Of a stretch of DNA of 64,000 bases, positions 1-8,773 are shown piece by piece (position 1 is the first letter of the stretch; the number at the start of each line of letters is the position of its first letter). The position numbers were made by a program, and so were the translations under genes. The stretch covers positions 1,456,442-1,520,441 of the forward strand of contig NZ_JH719393.1 in NCBI RefSeq assembly GCF_000271845.1, written 5' to 3'. This DNA comes from Rhizobium leguminosarum bv. trifolii WSM2297 (GTDB lineage Bacteria > Pseudomonadota > Alphaproteobacteria > Rhizobiales > Rhizobiaceae). A model generated the notes under the pieces. It had not been told where the DNA came from, searched no databases, and worked only from the letters and a program-made list of their open reading frames with translations.

Positions 1-4
1 GCCG

Positions 5-907
5 GTGGCCGAAATCGTGACGAATGAAGCCTATTTGCCCTTTCGCGACTATCGCACCTGGTATCGCATCACCGGTTCGCTGGAAGGTGACAAACTGCCG
101 CTCGTCGTCGCCCATGGCGGGCCCGGCTGCACCCATGACTATGTCGATTCCTTCAAGGATATCGCCGCCCTCGACGGCCGCCCCGTCATTCACTACGACC
201 AGCTCGGCAACGGAAATTCCACCCGGCTTCCGGAAAAAGGCCCGGATTTCTGGACGGTCGGCCTGTTTCTCGAGGAGCTGGACGCGTTGCTTGCCCATCT
301 CGGCATCCAGGATCGTTATGCCTACCTCGGCCAATCCTGGGGCGGCATGCTCGGGGCCGAACATGCGGTGCGCCGGCCACAGGGCCTGAAGGCGCTTGTC
401 ATCGCCAACTCGCCGGCCAACATGCATACCTGGGTTTCGGAGGCGAACCGGCTCAGGCAGGAGCTGCCGAAAGAGGTGCAGGACACGCTGCTGAAGCACG
501 AGCTGGCGGGAAGCCTGACCGACCCGGACTATATCGCCGCCTCGCGCGTCTTTTACGACCGCCATGTCTGCCGCGTCGTGCCGTGGCCGCCCGAAGTGGC
601 GCGGACCTTCGCCATCATGGACGAGGACAACACCGTCTATCGCAACATGAACGGTCCGACCGAATTTCACGTCATCGGCACGATGAAGGACTGGACGATC
701 GAGAACAGGCTCGACCGGATCGAAGCCCCGACGCTGCTGATCTCGGGAAAATACGACGAGGCGACACCGCTGGTCGTACGGCCCTACCTCGAACGTGTCC
801 CCGGCTGCGAATGGGTGCTCTTCGAAAATTCCAGCCATATGCCGCATGTCGAGGAAAAGCAGCTTTGCCTGGCGACCGTTTCCGATTTCCTCTCACGGCA
901 TGATTGA
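5..907 (+). CDS. Proline iminopeptidase-type alpha/beta hydrolase
   Basis: Serine hydrolase of the proline iminopeptidase / L-amino-acid amidase family, expected to release N-terminal amino acids (often proline) from peptides or amides in the cytoplasm. The oxyanion-hole motif HGGPG is at residues 37-41 and the nucleophile elbow GQSWGG places Ser at about 111. An Asp in GKYDEATP and a His in NSSHMPH near the C-terminus complete the triad. At 300 aa it is full length for the family. The GTG at base 5 is the only start visible, and the window edge hides any upstream start. It converges on the acetamidase gene with 3 bp between the stops. Substrate is not predictable. Confidence 0.85.
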   Translation: MAEIVTNEAYLPFRDYRTWYRITGSLEGDKLPLVVAHGGPGCTHDYVDSFKDIAALDGRPVIHYDQLGNGNSTRLPEKGPDFWTVGLFLEELDALLAHLGIQDRYAYLGQSWGGMLGAEHAVRRPQGLKALVIANSPANMHTWVSEANRLRQELPKEVQDTLLKHELAGSLTDPDYIAASRVFYDRHVCRVVPWPPEVARTFAIMDEDNTVYRNMNGPTEFHVIGTMKDWTIENRLDRIEAPTLLISGKYDEATPLVVRPYLERVPGCEWVLFENSSHMPHVEEKQLCLATVSDFLSRHD

Positions 908-910
908 GAA

Positions 911-1822
911 CTATCGACGAACCAGCCATTTCTTGGCGACGCGGCAAGCCATCGTATAGGCGGGATCAAAGACGTTTCCGACGTCGTAACGCACGACCTG
1001 GCCGAGCAGATGGCTGGCCGCCGTCCTGTCCAGGCCGTAATCCGACGCCAGCCAGGTCAACATTTCGCTGGTGGCATGCTGGAGCGCCTGATCAAGGGGC
1101 CGGGCGTTGCCGATGGTAAAGATGTCTTCTGCGGTTTCCCCGCGCGGCCAGATCAGTCCGGCCTTCTTTTCCACCGTCAGCCGCACCGTGACCTCGAACG
1201 TCGTCTCGACGCCGGTTCCGACGATCTCCCCATCCCCCTGCACGGCATGGCAATCTCCCAGAAAGAACAAGGCGCCGGGGGCCGCAACCGGAAAGCGGAT
1301 CGTCGTCCCAGGACCGAAAAGCCGATAATCCATGTTGCCGCCATATTCGCCGCTGGTCGCGGTCGATATCGCCTGGCCGAGGCTGGGCGCCACGCCGAAA
1401 CAGCCGATCATCGGGGAGAGAGGCAGAACGAGATTTTCAAGTCCGGCAACCGGCTCCGAAAGCCGGGCAGTCAAGCTCTCACGGTCGATGACCCAGACGG
1501 CGATATCGCGCGGCGGCAGGTCACGAACCGTTTCGGGATCGACTACGTTGGCGGCGACGACGCTGCGGGTAAAACCCGTGTTCCTGGTCGGGATCATCCC
1601 GATGATCTCGACCTTCAAGGCATCTCCGGGTTCGGCGCCCTCCACGAAGATTGGCCCGTTCATCGGATTGGGCCCGGATGTCTGCTTGACGCCGTCCTTG
1701 TCGTACCCGATGGCATCAAGCGTCTCGGTGACCACGGTGTCGCCGTCGGCAATGCGGAGGGCCGGCGGAAGAGAGCCGATGACATTGTGAAAGCTCGTCG
1801 GAATGAAGCGGTGCGTGGTCAT
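911..1822 (-). CDS. Acetamidase/formamidase family protein
   Basis: 303-aa member of the acetamidase/formamidase (FmdA_AmdA) family, metal-dependent hydrolases that release ammonia from short amides. Family landmarks are GPIFVEGAEPGD near residue 57, the GEYGGNMDY segment near residue 175, and LGDCHAVQGDGEIVGTGVE in the C-terminal half. This fold is unrelated to the nitrilase-type formamidase at 61233-62249, so the window carries two independent amidase solutions. It lies just downstream of the YhaO/YhaN pair on the same strand, 50 bp away, but nothing links them functionally. True substrate is unknown. Confidence 0.85.
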   Translation of the reverse strand: MTTHRFIPTSFHNVIGSLPPALRIADGDTVVTETLDAIGYDKDGVKQTSGPNPMNGPIFVEGAEPGDALKVEIIGMIPTRNTGFTRSVVAANVVDPETVRDLPPRDIAVWVIDRESLTARLSEPVAGLENLVLPLSPMIGCFGVAPSLGQAISTATSGEYGGNMDYRLFGPGTTIRFPVAAPGALFFLGDCHAVQGDGEIVGTGVETTFEVTVRLTVEKKAGLIWPRGETAEDIFTIGNARPLDQALQHATSEMLTWLASDYGLDRTAASHLLGQVVRYDVGNVFDPAYTMACRVAKKWLVRR

Positions 1823-1872
1823 GAGATACGGCTCTCGTTTTGCTTGTTTTGGTGAACGGGTTAGGCGGCCAG

Positions 1873-4800
1873 TCAGGGCAGTTGGTGGATGGTCACGTCC
1901 GGAACGACGTCCCGTGCGATCTCGCAGAGATGCCAGTGATGCGTGAGGTAGATGACCTGTCCTACCTTTGCCATGTCGCCGAGCAGGCGGAAAACCTCTT
2001 CCGAGCGAGGATTGTCGAAGCTCTCCATAATGTCGTCGGCGACGAAGGGCACGGGCCGGCGAAGCGCTGCGAATTCCTCATAGCCTGCTAGCCGAAGCGC
2101 GAGATAGAGCTGGAACTGCGTGCCCGTCGACATCGCGTCTGCAAGTTTCGAGCCGCCATCACGTGATACTCCGATCAGTATTTCCCTGTCCCGGTCGGAT
2201 TGGGTCGTCAGGCCGGAATAATTGCCGCCGGTAATCAGGCGGAAGGCTTCCGATGCGCGGTTCATCATCGAGCTACGATGTTTTTCGCGATAGATATGCA
2301 ACGCCTGCTCCGCCGCAAGGGTGCCGGCACGGAGCGTTAGATGCCGCACGGCCAGCTCCTCGATGTCGAGGAAGATGGTTCGGCGCTTGGCCTCGATCCG
2401 CGCCACCGCGTCGTCCCCGCCGACGCCCTCGAGCTTCTGCCGCGCCAGCGACACGTCGGAATAAAGGAGCTTCGCCCGCTCGGTGAGATCCTCGACCCGC
2501 GCGCCGAGCTCAATTGCATCGCGCTCGACGGCGTCGGCGTCGACATCGGCAAGGCGCCGTTCGGCTTCGGAAAAACTCGTCGCGCGCAATGCGTCGGTGA
2601 TCTGGCCGCGCAAGGTGGCGGCCCGCGCCTCCAGCCGGTCCCGATCCCGGGCCTGGTTCAGGAATGCGTCGACTGAGGCAAGCGAGTCCGTGCCGAAATA
2701 ACTGGTCAATTCGTTCCTGCGGGCATTGTGAACGGCCAGTTCTTCCTCCAGCGCCCGTTGTTTCTCCAGGTGTTTTTCGAGATCCGCCTGGCGGTCTCCC
2801 CGAAGTTGCGCCGCATGCCGCGCTGCCTCGTGGCGTTCGACAAGCGCATTGGCGGAGGCGAGAGTATCCGCTGCCAACTCGCTGATGCCGCAGTCTGCGA
2901 GAAGACCGGCAATATCGTCGCGGAATTGCTCCTGGTCGCATTCCATCGCGGCAACGCGGCTTGCGAGGTCATCCCGTTCCTTGAGGATGGCGGGCAGCGT
3001 GCCGAGCGCATTCAGCATGGCGCGGACGGCCGTCATCGAGCCGGCCTTGTCGGCAAACCAGCTTCGCGACAGCGCCTCCGCCCATTCCCGGTCCCAGGCC
3101 GCTATAGTGGTTTCCGCCTCCTGCCGGTCGCGCTCCCGTTCCCTGAGATCGTGGTTGAGATCCCCGATGGCTTTCTCATGCGCCTGCCGCGCCGCCCGCT
3201 CGGCCTTGCCGGCGGCAAGCATATCATTTGCAGTCTGCATCAGCTCGGCGACCGGCAGATGGTCTGCGTCACCAAGACCGGCATCCGCAAGACTGGCTGC
3301 AAGCGTCGCGGCATGCCCGTCGAGTTCGCCGCGAAGCGCGTCCACCGTCTCTTCGGCCCGCTGCAGATCGCCCCAGGCGGCCAGCGCCGCGGCCCGCTTG
3401 GTGCTCCAGGTCTCGAGTGCCACAAGGCGCGCTGATGCTTCGGCGTCATATTGGGTGGTGCCGGGAAGCAGACTCCGGATGCGTTCGGCAAGCGCATCAT
3501 GTTCGGCGCGCGCCTCGGCGAGCAGTTCCCTTTGCCGTTCGATCGCTGCTGCCGTTGCCGCTTCCGTCTGGCGGAGCTGGCGCAGTTCCGCCAGCTCCTG
3601 CGCCCGCGACAGCCGGCCGGCGGATACCATGTCGTCCTGCCGCATCCGCTCCTCGAACGCCCGGGCGGTGGCGGCATTCAGACTGGTGAGATGGACCTGC
3701 CAGGCGACATCACGTTCATCGCGCAGCCTCACGGCCTCGGCATCGTCTATCGAACCACCGGCGATGAAGGCCGCGATCCGGGCGTTGGTCAGGGCCTGTT
3801 CAGTGCCGAGATCACGAAGCCGCGCCTCGTGATCCCCAATCCGCTTGTCGACAGCAGTTGCCTGACAACGCCAGGTCTCGATCTGTCGAGGCTCCGCGGC
3901 GCTCGTGCGTTGCAGGGCCACGGCGTCGCCGGTCCAGGGTGCAAGCTGTGCAAACTGGTTCACCTGTATTCGCTGCGCCTGGACAAGTGTCCGCTCTTCC
4001 ATGGTGAGCCGTATTGCGAGATCGGACCCGGTCAGCCGGCTCCACGCCGCCTCGATACGAGCAAGCCGCGCGGGATCGAGGACCCCAACTCCGTTATGCG
4101 AGCCTTCTTCCCTAACCAGCCTTTCGAGATTCTCCCGTGCCCGCACCAGTTCGCGGCCCGCGGCGGCCAGCTTCGCCTCGACGCCGGAGCGTCGTTCGAT
4201 GAGATCGCGGATAGTGCCGATCAGCGAGGTGGGCAGCAGCAGCGCCTCGGGCGTCGCATGGCCCGGCTGTTCGAGATCGGACAGAAGCCGAACCAGCACA
4301 GCTTCCTGTTCCGCCAGCGCCAGTCGGCGCTTCGGCAGGTCGCTTTCAGCCGCGAGGTGGCGCGCACGGCCCTGATCCAGCATGTCCATATACGCGGCGA
4401 CCGTCAGCGCCTTTTCGTCGATCGCGATCGCCTCGATCTCGTCCGCGAGCTGGCGTTGCGTGCGGTCAGCGGTTTCGAGAAGCGCCTGCAGCCGCGTCTC
4501 ATCGCGGGATAGCTGCGGCAGCAGCGCGAACCATTCGGATGGAGGCCGCGGCAGATCGCCCATACCGGCTGTATCCGCGTCCAGCCGCCGGAGCTCCAAC
4601 GCCGCGGGCAGGGCACCGAGAAGGCGCGTCAGCTCCTGATGCCGGATCTTGGCCTCGGCCAGTTCCCGCGTGGTCGCGGTGTAGGCGGCCTCGGCGTGCT
4701 CGTGGGTCGATTTCAGGGCCGAGTAGGTGGAGGCAAGCGTGTCGATGGCATTGCGCTCGGCCTTCAGCGCTTCGAGCGAGCGTTTGAGTTCGGCGAGCTT

Positions 4801-5346
4801 CGTGCTCGACGACCGTTTTTTGTAGATCACATTGGCTTCGTCGGCGGCCGTCACCAGCGAACGGCTGAGGCCGGCAAGGCCCGAGCTTGCCGAGAACAGC
4901 AACTCGCCGAGCTCGCCCTTGCTTTGTATGATGGCGTTTCCGCCTTCCTTGAGCGACTGGTCGTCGAGTGAGAACATGGTGCGATAGGCCTCGCGACCGA
5001 TGCCGCCGAGCACGCCGGCGACAAGCGCCTCGTTCACAGCCTGCCCCCGATCGTCGACGAGGCTGCTGGTCCGGAGCTTGAGCCGCGCCAACTCGTATTC
5101 CGTGCCATCGAATTCCAGCCGCGCGCCGACCTTCATCGTGTTGTAGGGATGCAGGAAATTGTAGGTACTGCGCTCCCCTATGCCGTAGAGGAGATCGAGA
5201 TAGGCGGCAAAGGTGGTCGACTTGCCTGCTTCGTTCAGACCGTAGACGATGTGTAGGTCCGGCGAACCCTGACGAGCCGCGCCGAAATCAATCGAGTGGT
5301 CTGTGAACTTACCGTAGCGGGTGAGGTCGAGGCGTCGCAGTCGCAT
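1873..5346 (-). CDS. YhaN-type SMC/SbcC-like AAA ATPase
   Basis: 1157-aa ABC-type ATPase of the YhaN/SbcC/RecF kind. The N-terminus (MRLRRLDLTRYGKF) leads into a Walker A, GLNEAGKST, near residue 40. A very long central region rich in Leu, Ala, Glu and Arg is a predicted coiled coil. The C-terminal head has a signature-like STGTQFQLYLALRLAGYEE and a Walker B, VPFVADDIMESFD. SMC-like ATPases of this type partner with Mre11/SbcD-type nucleases in DNA end processing. Here the ATG overlaps the stop of the upstream nuclease gene by one base (TGATG), implying translational coupling and a complex. Precise substrate is not known. Confidence 0.88.
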   Translation of the reverse strand: MRLRRLDLTRYGKFTDHSIDFGAARQGSPDLHIVYGLNEAGKSTTFAAYLDLLYGIGERSTYNFLHPYNTMKVGARLEFDGTEYELARLKLRTSSLVDDRGQAVNEALVAGVLGGIGREAYRTMFSLDDQSLKEGGNAIIQSKGELGELLFSASSGLAGLSRSLVTAADEANVIYKKRSSSTKLAELKRSLEALKAERNAIDTLASTYSALKSTHEHAEAAYTATTRELAEAKIRHQELTRLLGALPAALELRRLDADTAGMGDLPRPPSEWFALLPQLSRDETRLQALLETADRTQRQLADEIEAIAIDEKALTVAAYMDMLDQGRARHLAAESDLPKRRLALAEQEAVLVRLLSDLEQPGHATPEALLLPTSLIGTIRDLIERRSGVEAKLAAAGRELVRARENLERLVREEGSHNGVGVLDPARLARIEAAWSRLTGSDLAIRLTMEERTLVQAQRIQVNQFAQLAPWTGDAVALQRTSAAEPRQIETWRCQATAVDKRIGDHEARLRDLGTEQALTNARIAAFIAGGSIDDAEAVRLRDERDVAWQVHLTSLNAATARAFEERMRQDDMVSAGRLSRAQELAELRQLRQTEAATAAAIERQRELLAEARAEHDALAERIRSLLPGTTQYDAEASARLVALETWSTKRAAALAAWGDLQRAEETVDALRGELDGHAATLAASLADAGLGDADHLPVAELMQTANDMLAAGKAERAARQAHEKAIGDLNHDLRERERDRQEAETTIAAWDREWAEALSRSWFADKAGSMTAVRAMLNALGTLPAILKERDDLASRVAAMECDQEQFRDDIAGLLADCGISELAADTLASANALVERHEAARHAAQLRGDRQADLEKHLEKQRALEEELAVHNARRNELTSYFGTDSLASVDAFLNQARDRDRLEARAATLRGQITDALRATSFSEAERRLADVDADAVERDAIELGARVEDLTERAKLLYSDVSLARQKLEGVGGDDAVARIEAKRRTIFLDIEELAVRHLTLRAGTLAAEQALHIYREKHRSSMMNRASEAFRLITGGNYSGLTTQSDRDREILIGVSRDGGSKLADAMSTGTQFQLYLALRLAGYEEFAALRRPVPFVADDIMESFDNPRSEEVFRLLGDMAKVGQVIYLTHHWHLCEIARDVVPDVTIHQLP

Positions 5347-6614
5347 CAGCTTTCTACCCGGTCCGCGGCCTTCATCCGGGCGGCGATGTCCTCGGCGCCG
5401 TTGGCGAGGAGGTTGTCGATGAAGCGTTCGAAGCCCGCTTCATCATGCCCGGCGAATGCTCGGCTCTCGGCCGGCAGGTCGGCGAGCAGATCTCGAACCA
5501 CCTCTCTGATATCGTCGCGAAATCCGCTGCGGCCAATCACCTCGTCCCGCATCAGCGCAGCCAGCCCGACGACGGGATCGGCAGCGGAGGCGTCTGCAAG
5601 TGTCAGGGGCGCCTCGAAGGCGAGCTCCAGCTTCTCGATCCAGGTCCGGCCGATCAGATCGCCGCGCTGCTCGGCCTCCGCCTGCATGAGGTCGACATCG
5701 CGGCGAAGCTGCCAGGAAAGCTGCGTGCGGCCGGAAAGCTTGAGGCGGGCGACGAGATGCGGCGAGGCCGTGCGGTCGCGCTGTGCCGTCAGTGCCACTT
5801 CGACCGCCATCGCCGCGTCACGCCAATCATCGACACCGGTGAGGTCGACATCGACGCGCTCGAACTGCGCGACGCTCGTGCGCCGCTCCTCGACCGTCAC
5901 AGTCCGGTCGTCCGCCACGGTCACCAGCGATACGGTCTTGACGCCCGACTCGTTAATGTCGCGGCCCTGCGGCATGCCCGGCATGATGATCGTCGCCGCG
6001 CCGGGATGATGGCTGCGCTGGTGGAGATGACCGAGCGCCCAGTAGTCGAACCCCGAGGCGTGAAGGTCGAGCACGTTGCAGGGCGCATAGACGTCATGGC
6101 CCGCCGATCCGGCGAGGCTGGTGTGCATGATGCCAATGTTGACCGCACCCGCCACCGGCGGCTTGAATTTCGGCAGAAGGGGGTCCGGCGCGTGCGGCTT
6201 GGCGAAGCTCATGCCGTGGATCGCAACCGACAGGCTACCCTTCGTGGCCTCCACGATCTCGGCATGGCCGCCGAAGATCTTCACCGTATCGGGCATCACC
6301 AGTTCCCTGGCGATCTTCGACATCGCATCGTGATTGCCGCGGATCTTGAAGACGTAAATCCCCGCTCGGTGCAGCCGTTCCAGCTGGCTTGCCAGGAAGC
6401 GCGCCGTCTTCATCGACGTCTGCTCGCCGTCATAGAGATCGCCGGCGATGACGAGCGCATCGACCCGTTCCTCAAGGCACAGGTCGACGATCGCCACCAG
6501 CGCCTGCCGGCTGGCATCACTCACGAGATCGGCCAGATCGGCGTTGCGAAGCGCCAGCGACCGCAGGGGAGAGTCGAGATGGAGATCGGCGGTGTGGATG
6601 AAACGATAAGCCAT
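5346..6614 (-). CDS. YhaO/SbcD-type DNA repair metallophosphoesterase
   Basis: 422-aa calcineurin-like phosphoesterase of the SbcD/Mre11/YhaO class, the predicted nuclease partner of the ATPase that follows. The metal-binding motifs appear in order: HTADLHLDSPL (residue 8 onward), GDLYDGEQTS, KIRGNHDAMS, MHTSLAG and LGHLHQR. The C-terminal 150 residues probably form the capping/ATPase-binding region. It starts at ATG 6614 and is the first gene of a two-gene operon. The 258-bp gap upstream separates it from a divergent GntR regulator and shows no recognisable operator of its own. Confidence 0.9.
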   Translation of the reverse strand: MAYRFIHTADLHLDSPLRSLALRNADLADLVSDASRQALVAIVDLCLEERVDALVIAGDLYDGEQTSMKTARFLASQLERLHRAGIYVFKIRGNHDAMSKIARELVMPDTVKIFGGHAEIVEATKGSLSVAIHGMSFAKPHAPDPLLPKFKPPVAGAVNIGIMHTSLAGSAGHDVYAPCNVLDLHASGFDYWALGHLHQRSHHPGAATIIMPGMPQGRDINESGVKTVSLVTVADDRTVTVEERRTSVAQFERVDVDLTGVDDWRDAAMAVEVALTAQRDRTASPHLVARLKLSGRTQLSWQLRRDVDLMQAEAEQRGDLIGRTWIEKLELAFEAPLTLADASAADPVVGLAALMRDEVIGRSGFRDDIREVVRDLLADLPAESRAFAGHDEAGFERFIDNLLANGAEDIAARMKAADRVES

Positions 6615-6882
6615 GAATGCCGAACGCGTTGCGATAGGATGATGAGCGGGGCCGTCGGACAGATAACAGCGCAGTCGCTGTCACCTAGCCGTAGGCATCA
6701 GAATATGGAGCACCCGCCCAAGGGGCGCGAGCGAAATGGGCCCGGCAAACCGACCCATCCACAGTCAATATTGCTCTACCAGCGGCGGCACCGCAGCCGA
6801 TGCATCCTACTGCTGCGCTTACCGAGGATGCCTGACATCTTCCCGCAACCGAACTTGAAGGTTTGATGCGGCTTGAAACTCA

Positions 6883-6903
6883 TTGTATTTGTCGTGTCGA
6901 CAA
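6883..6903 (+). promoter_or_regulatory. FadR-type operator, site 1 (upstream of the GntR gene)
   Basis: A 21-bp stretch of the form TTGTATTT-N-TC-N-TGTCGACAA, ending 11 bp before the GntR start codon. It matches 19 of 21 bases of the site at 7626-7646. The core GTC-GAC fits the known FadR-subfamily GntR half-site pattern (GTM...KAC). Inference: the regulator binds here and represses itself. Confidence 0.6.
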
Positions 6904-6914
6904 GAGGAGTTTTT

Positions 6915-7619
6915 ATGCCTGACATCGACCCTGGCTCTTTTCCCGAACGCAAGCGCGGTTCGGGCGTGAAAATGGTCTACGACCTGCTGCGCGATGAGAT
7001 ACTCGACCTGAAACTCGCCCCCGGCAGCCCGATCGACGAGGTGCAATTGGCGGAGCGGTTCAAGATGTCGCGGACGCCGATCCGCGAAGCGCTGGTCCGC
7101 CTGGCTGGTGACGGGCTGATAGAAACGCTGCCGAACCGCTCGACCATGGTGTCGAACATCGATTTTCTCAATCTCAGCACATTCTTCGACGCACTCGTTC
7201 TCATGTATCGGGTAACGACGCGGTTGGCGGCACAGAACCATCGTCTCGAGGACCTGCCCTCTATCCGTCGTTTCCACGAGGACTATTCGGCGGCAATCGA
7301 AGCCCGCGACACGCTGGCGATGATTGCGACCAACGCCGCCTTCCACGCCGCCATCGCCGAGGCCGGGCGCAATCCTTATTTCACCGGGCTTTTTCGCCGG
7401 CTGCTCGATGAAGGCCGTCGGATCCTCCGCCTTTATTACCAGTCCTACGACGAACATTTTCCCCAGCAGTTCGTCGATGAACATGCCGAGATTATTGCCG
7501 CGATCGAGGCGCGGGATGTCGAGGAGGCCGATCGGCTGGGCAAGGTGCACGCCGAACAGATTGTCGCCCAGGTGCAGAAGCTTTTCAGTCGCAACGGCAA
7601 GCTCGACATAGCGCTATAA
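6915..7619 (+). CDS. GntR family (FCD/FadR subfamily) transcriptional regulator
   Basis: 234-aa regulator with an N-terminal winged helix (VYDLLRDEILDLKLAPGSPIDEVQLAERF, then MSRTPIREAL as recognition region) and a C-terminal FCD ligand-binding domain. Metal/ligand-type residues include the His of AFHAAIAEAGRN and the His of EHAEIIAAIEARD. The ATG at 6915 is preferred over an upstream in-frame codon because AGAGGAG sits 6-12 bases before it. A near-duplicate operator flanks the gene on each side, one before this gene and one before the downstream DHDPS-like gene. It should therefore control itself and that enzyme. Ligand is unknown; a hydroxyproline-related metabolite is possible from context. 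Confidence 0.9.
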   Translation: MPDIDPGSFPERKRGSGVKMVYDLLRDEILDLKLAPGSPIDEVQLAERFKMSRTPIREALVRLAGDGLIETLPNRSTMVSNIDFLNLSTFFDALVLMYRVTTRLAAQNHRLEDLPSIRRFHEDYSAAIEARDTLAMIATNAAFHAAIAEAGRNPYFTGLFRRLLDEGRRILRLYYQSYDEHFPQQFVDEHAEIIAAIEARDVEEADRLGKVHAEQIVAQVQKLFSRNGKLDIAL

Positions 7620-7625
7620 GGGGCC

Positions 7626-7646
7626 TTGTATTTTTCTTGTCGACAA
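7626..7646 (+). promoter_or_regulatory. FadR-type operator, site 2 (upstream of the DHDPS-like gene)
   Basis: Second copy of the 21-bp site, here with a perfect 10-bp palindrome TTGTCGACAA at 7637-7646 preceded by TTGTATTT. It lies 88 bp before the ATG at 7735 and just after the GntR stop codon. The position suits repression of an internal promoter driving the lyase gene. Confidence 0.62.
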
Positions 7647-7734
7647 ATAGAACACAAGATGCTATCCCGACCATCGAACGGATCGGCGGCCTTTGTCGGT
7701 CGACCGTCCCACCCGAACCGCGGAGGAGATCGAC

Positions 7735-8697
7735 ATGAAGGCCACAATTTTTTCCGGCGTCATTCCTGCTTTGATGACGCCCTGCAAGGACGACCGCACG
7801 CCTGATTTCGACGCGCTGGTTCGCAAGGGAAAGGAGCTGATCGAAAAGGGCATGTCCGCCGTCGTCTATTGCGGCTCGATGGGTGACTGGCCGCTGCTGA
7901 CCGACGAACAGCGCATGCAGGGCGTTGAGCGTCTGGTAAAGGCCGGCATTCCGGTGATCGTCGGCACGGGCGCCGTCAATACCGCTTCGGCTGTTGCGCA
8001 TGCTGCGCACGCCCAGAAGGTGGGCGCCCAGGGCCTGATGGTGATACCGCGCGTCCTGTCGCGCGGCACGGTCGTCGCCGCCCAGAAGAACCACTTCAAG
8101 GCGATCCTTTCGGCCGCTCCGAACCTGCCGGCCGTCATCTACAACAGCCCCTATTACGGCTTTGCCACCCGCGCCGAGCTGTTCTTCGCGTTGCGCCAGG
8201 ACCACAAGAACCTCGTCGGCTTCAAGGAATTCGGCGGTGCGGCCGACATGCGCTACGCGGCCGAAAACATCACCAGCCGCGACGATGACGTCTCGCTGAT
8301 GATCGGCGTCGATACCTGCGTCTTCCACGGCTTCGTCAACTGCGGCGCCGTCGGCGCGATCACCGGCATCGGCTGCGTGCTGCCGAAGGAAGTCATCCAC
8401 ATGTGCAACCTCGCCCAGGCTGCGGCCGCCGGTGACCCGGATGCCCGCCAGCGCGCGCTGGAACTGGAATCGGCGCTTGCCGTGCTCTCCTCCTTCGACG
8501 AAGGCCCAGACCTCGTCCTTTACTTCAAGCATATGATGGTGCTGAAGGGCGACACGGAATACACGCTGCATTTCAACGAGACGGACGTGCTCTCCGAAAG
8601 CCAGGGCGGTTATGTCGAAGCTCAGCTGAAGCTGTTCGACACCTGGTACGCCGAGTGGAGCAAGCTGCCGGGCGCCGTGCAGAAGTACAAGGGATAA
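7735..8697 (+). CDS. DHDPS/NAL family enzyme, probable pyrroline-4-hydroxy-2-carboxylate deaminase
   Basis: 320-aa class I aldolase-fold protein of the dihydrodipicolinate synthase / N-acetylneuraminate lyase superfamily. The Schiff-base lysine is in GFKEFGG, the tyrosine is in YNSPYYGF, and the substrate carboxylate loop is YCGSMGDWP. The start at 7735 (MKATIFSGV) is preceded by GGAGGAGAT; an upstream TTG in frame has no such site. From memory, related rhizobial proteins are annotated as the hydroxyproline-pathway deaminase (HypD/LhpC type), and the neighbouring DpkA-type reductase fits proline/hydroxyproline breakdown. The specific reaction is therefore an inference. It is not expected to be the lysine-biosynthetic DapA. 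Confidence 0.82.
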   Translation: MKATIFSGVIPALMTPCKDDRTPDFDALVRKGKELIEKGMSAVVYCGSMGDWPLLTDEQRMQGVERLVKAGIPVIVGTGAVNTASAVAHAAHAQKVGAQGLMVIPRVLSRGTVVAAQKNHFKAILSAAPNLPAVIYNSPYYGFATRAELFFALRQDHKNLVGFKEFGGAADMRYAAENITSRDDDVSLMIGVDTCVFHGFVNCGAVGAITGIGCVLPKEVIHMCNLAQAAAAGDPDARQRALELESALAVLSSFDEGPDLVLYFKHMMVLKGDTEYTLHFNETDVLSESQGGYVEAQLKLFDTWYAEWSKLPGAVQKYKG

Positions 8698-8717
8698 TTC
8701 GCGATCCCCTCAAACAG

Positions 8718-8748
8718 AAGGCCCTCCTCGCGGAGGGCCTTTTCTTTT
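8718..8748. terminator. Bidirectional intrinsic terminator
   Basis: Perfect 10-bp stem AAGGCCCTCC / GGAGGGCCTT around a TCGC loop, followed by a T-rich tract on the plus strand and preceded by A-rich bases. It lies between the convergent DHDPS-like and reductase genes and can serve both. Confidence 0.85.
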
Positions 8749-8773
8749 GTAAACCAGTGAAAGAGAAGAGGTC

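Noticed and set aside
3449..4512. Long plus-strand open frames opposite the YhaN-type ATPase gene
   Set aside because: These are antisense shadows of a GC-rich gene: Arg/Pro/Gly-rich, with no domain.
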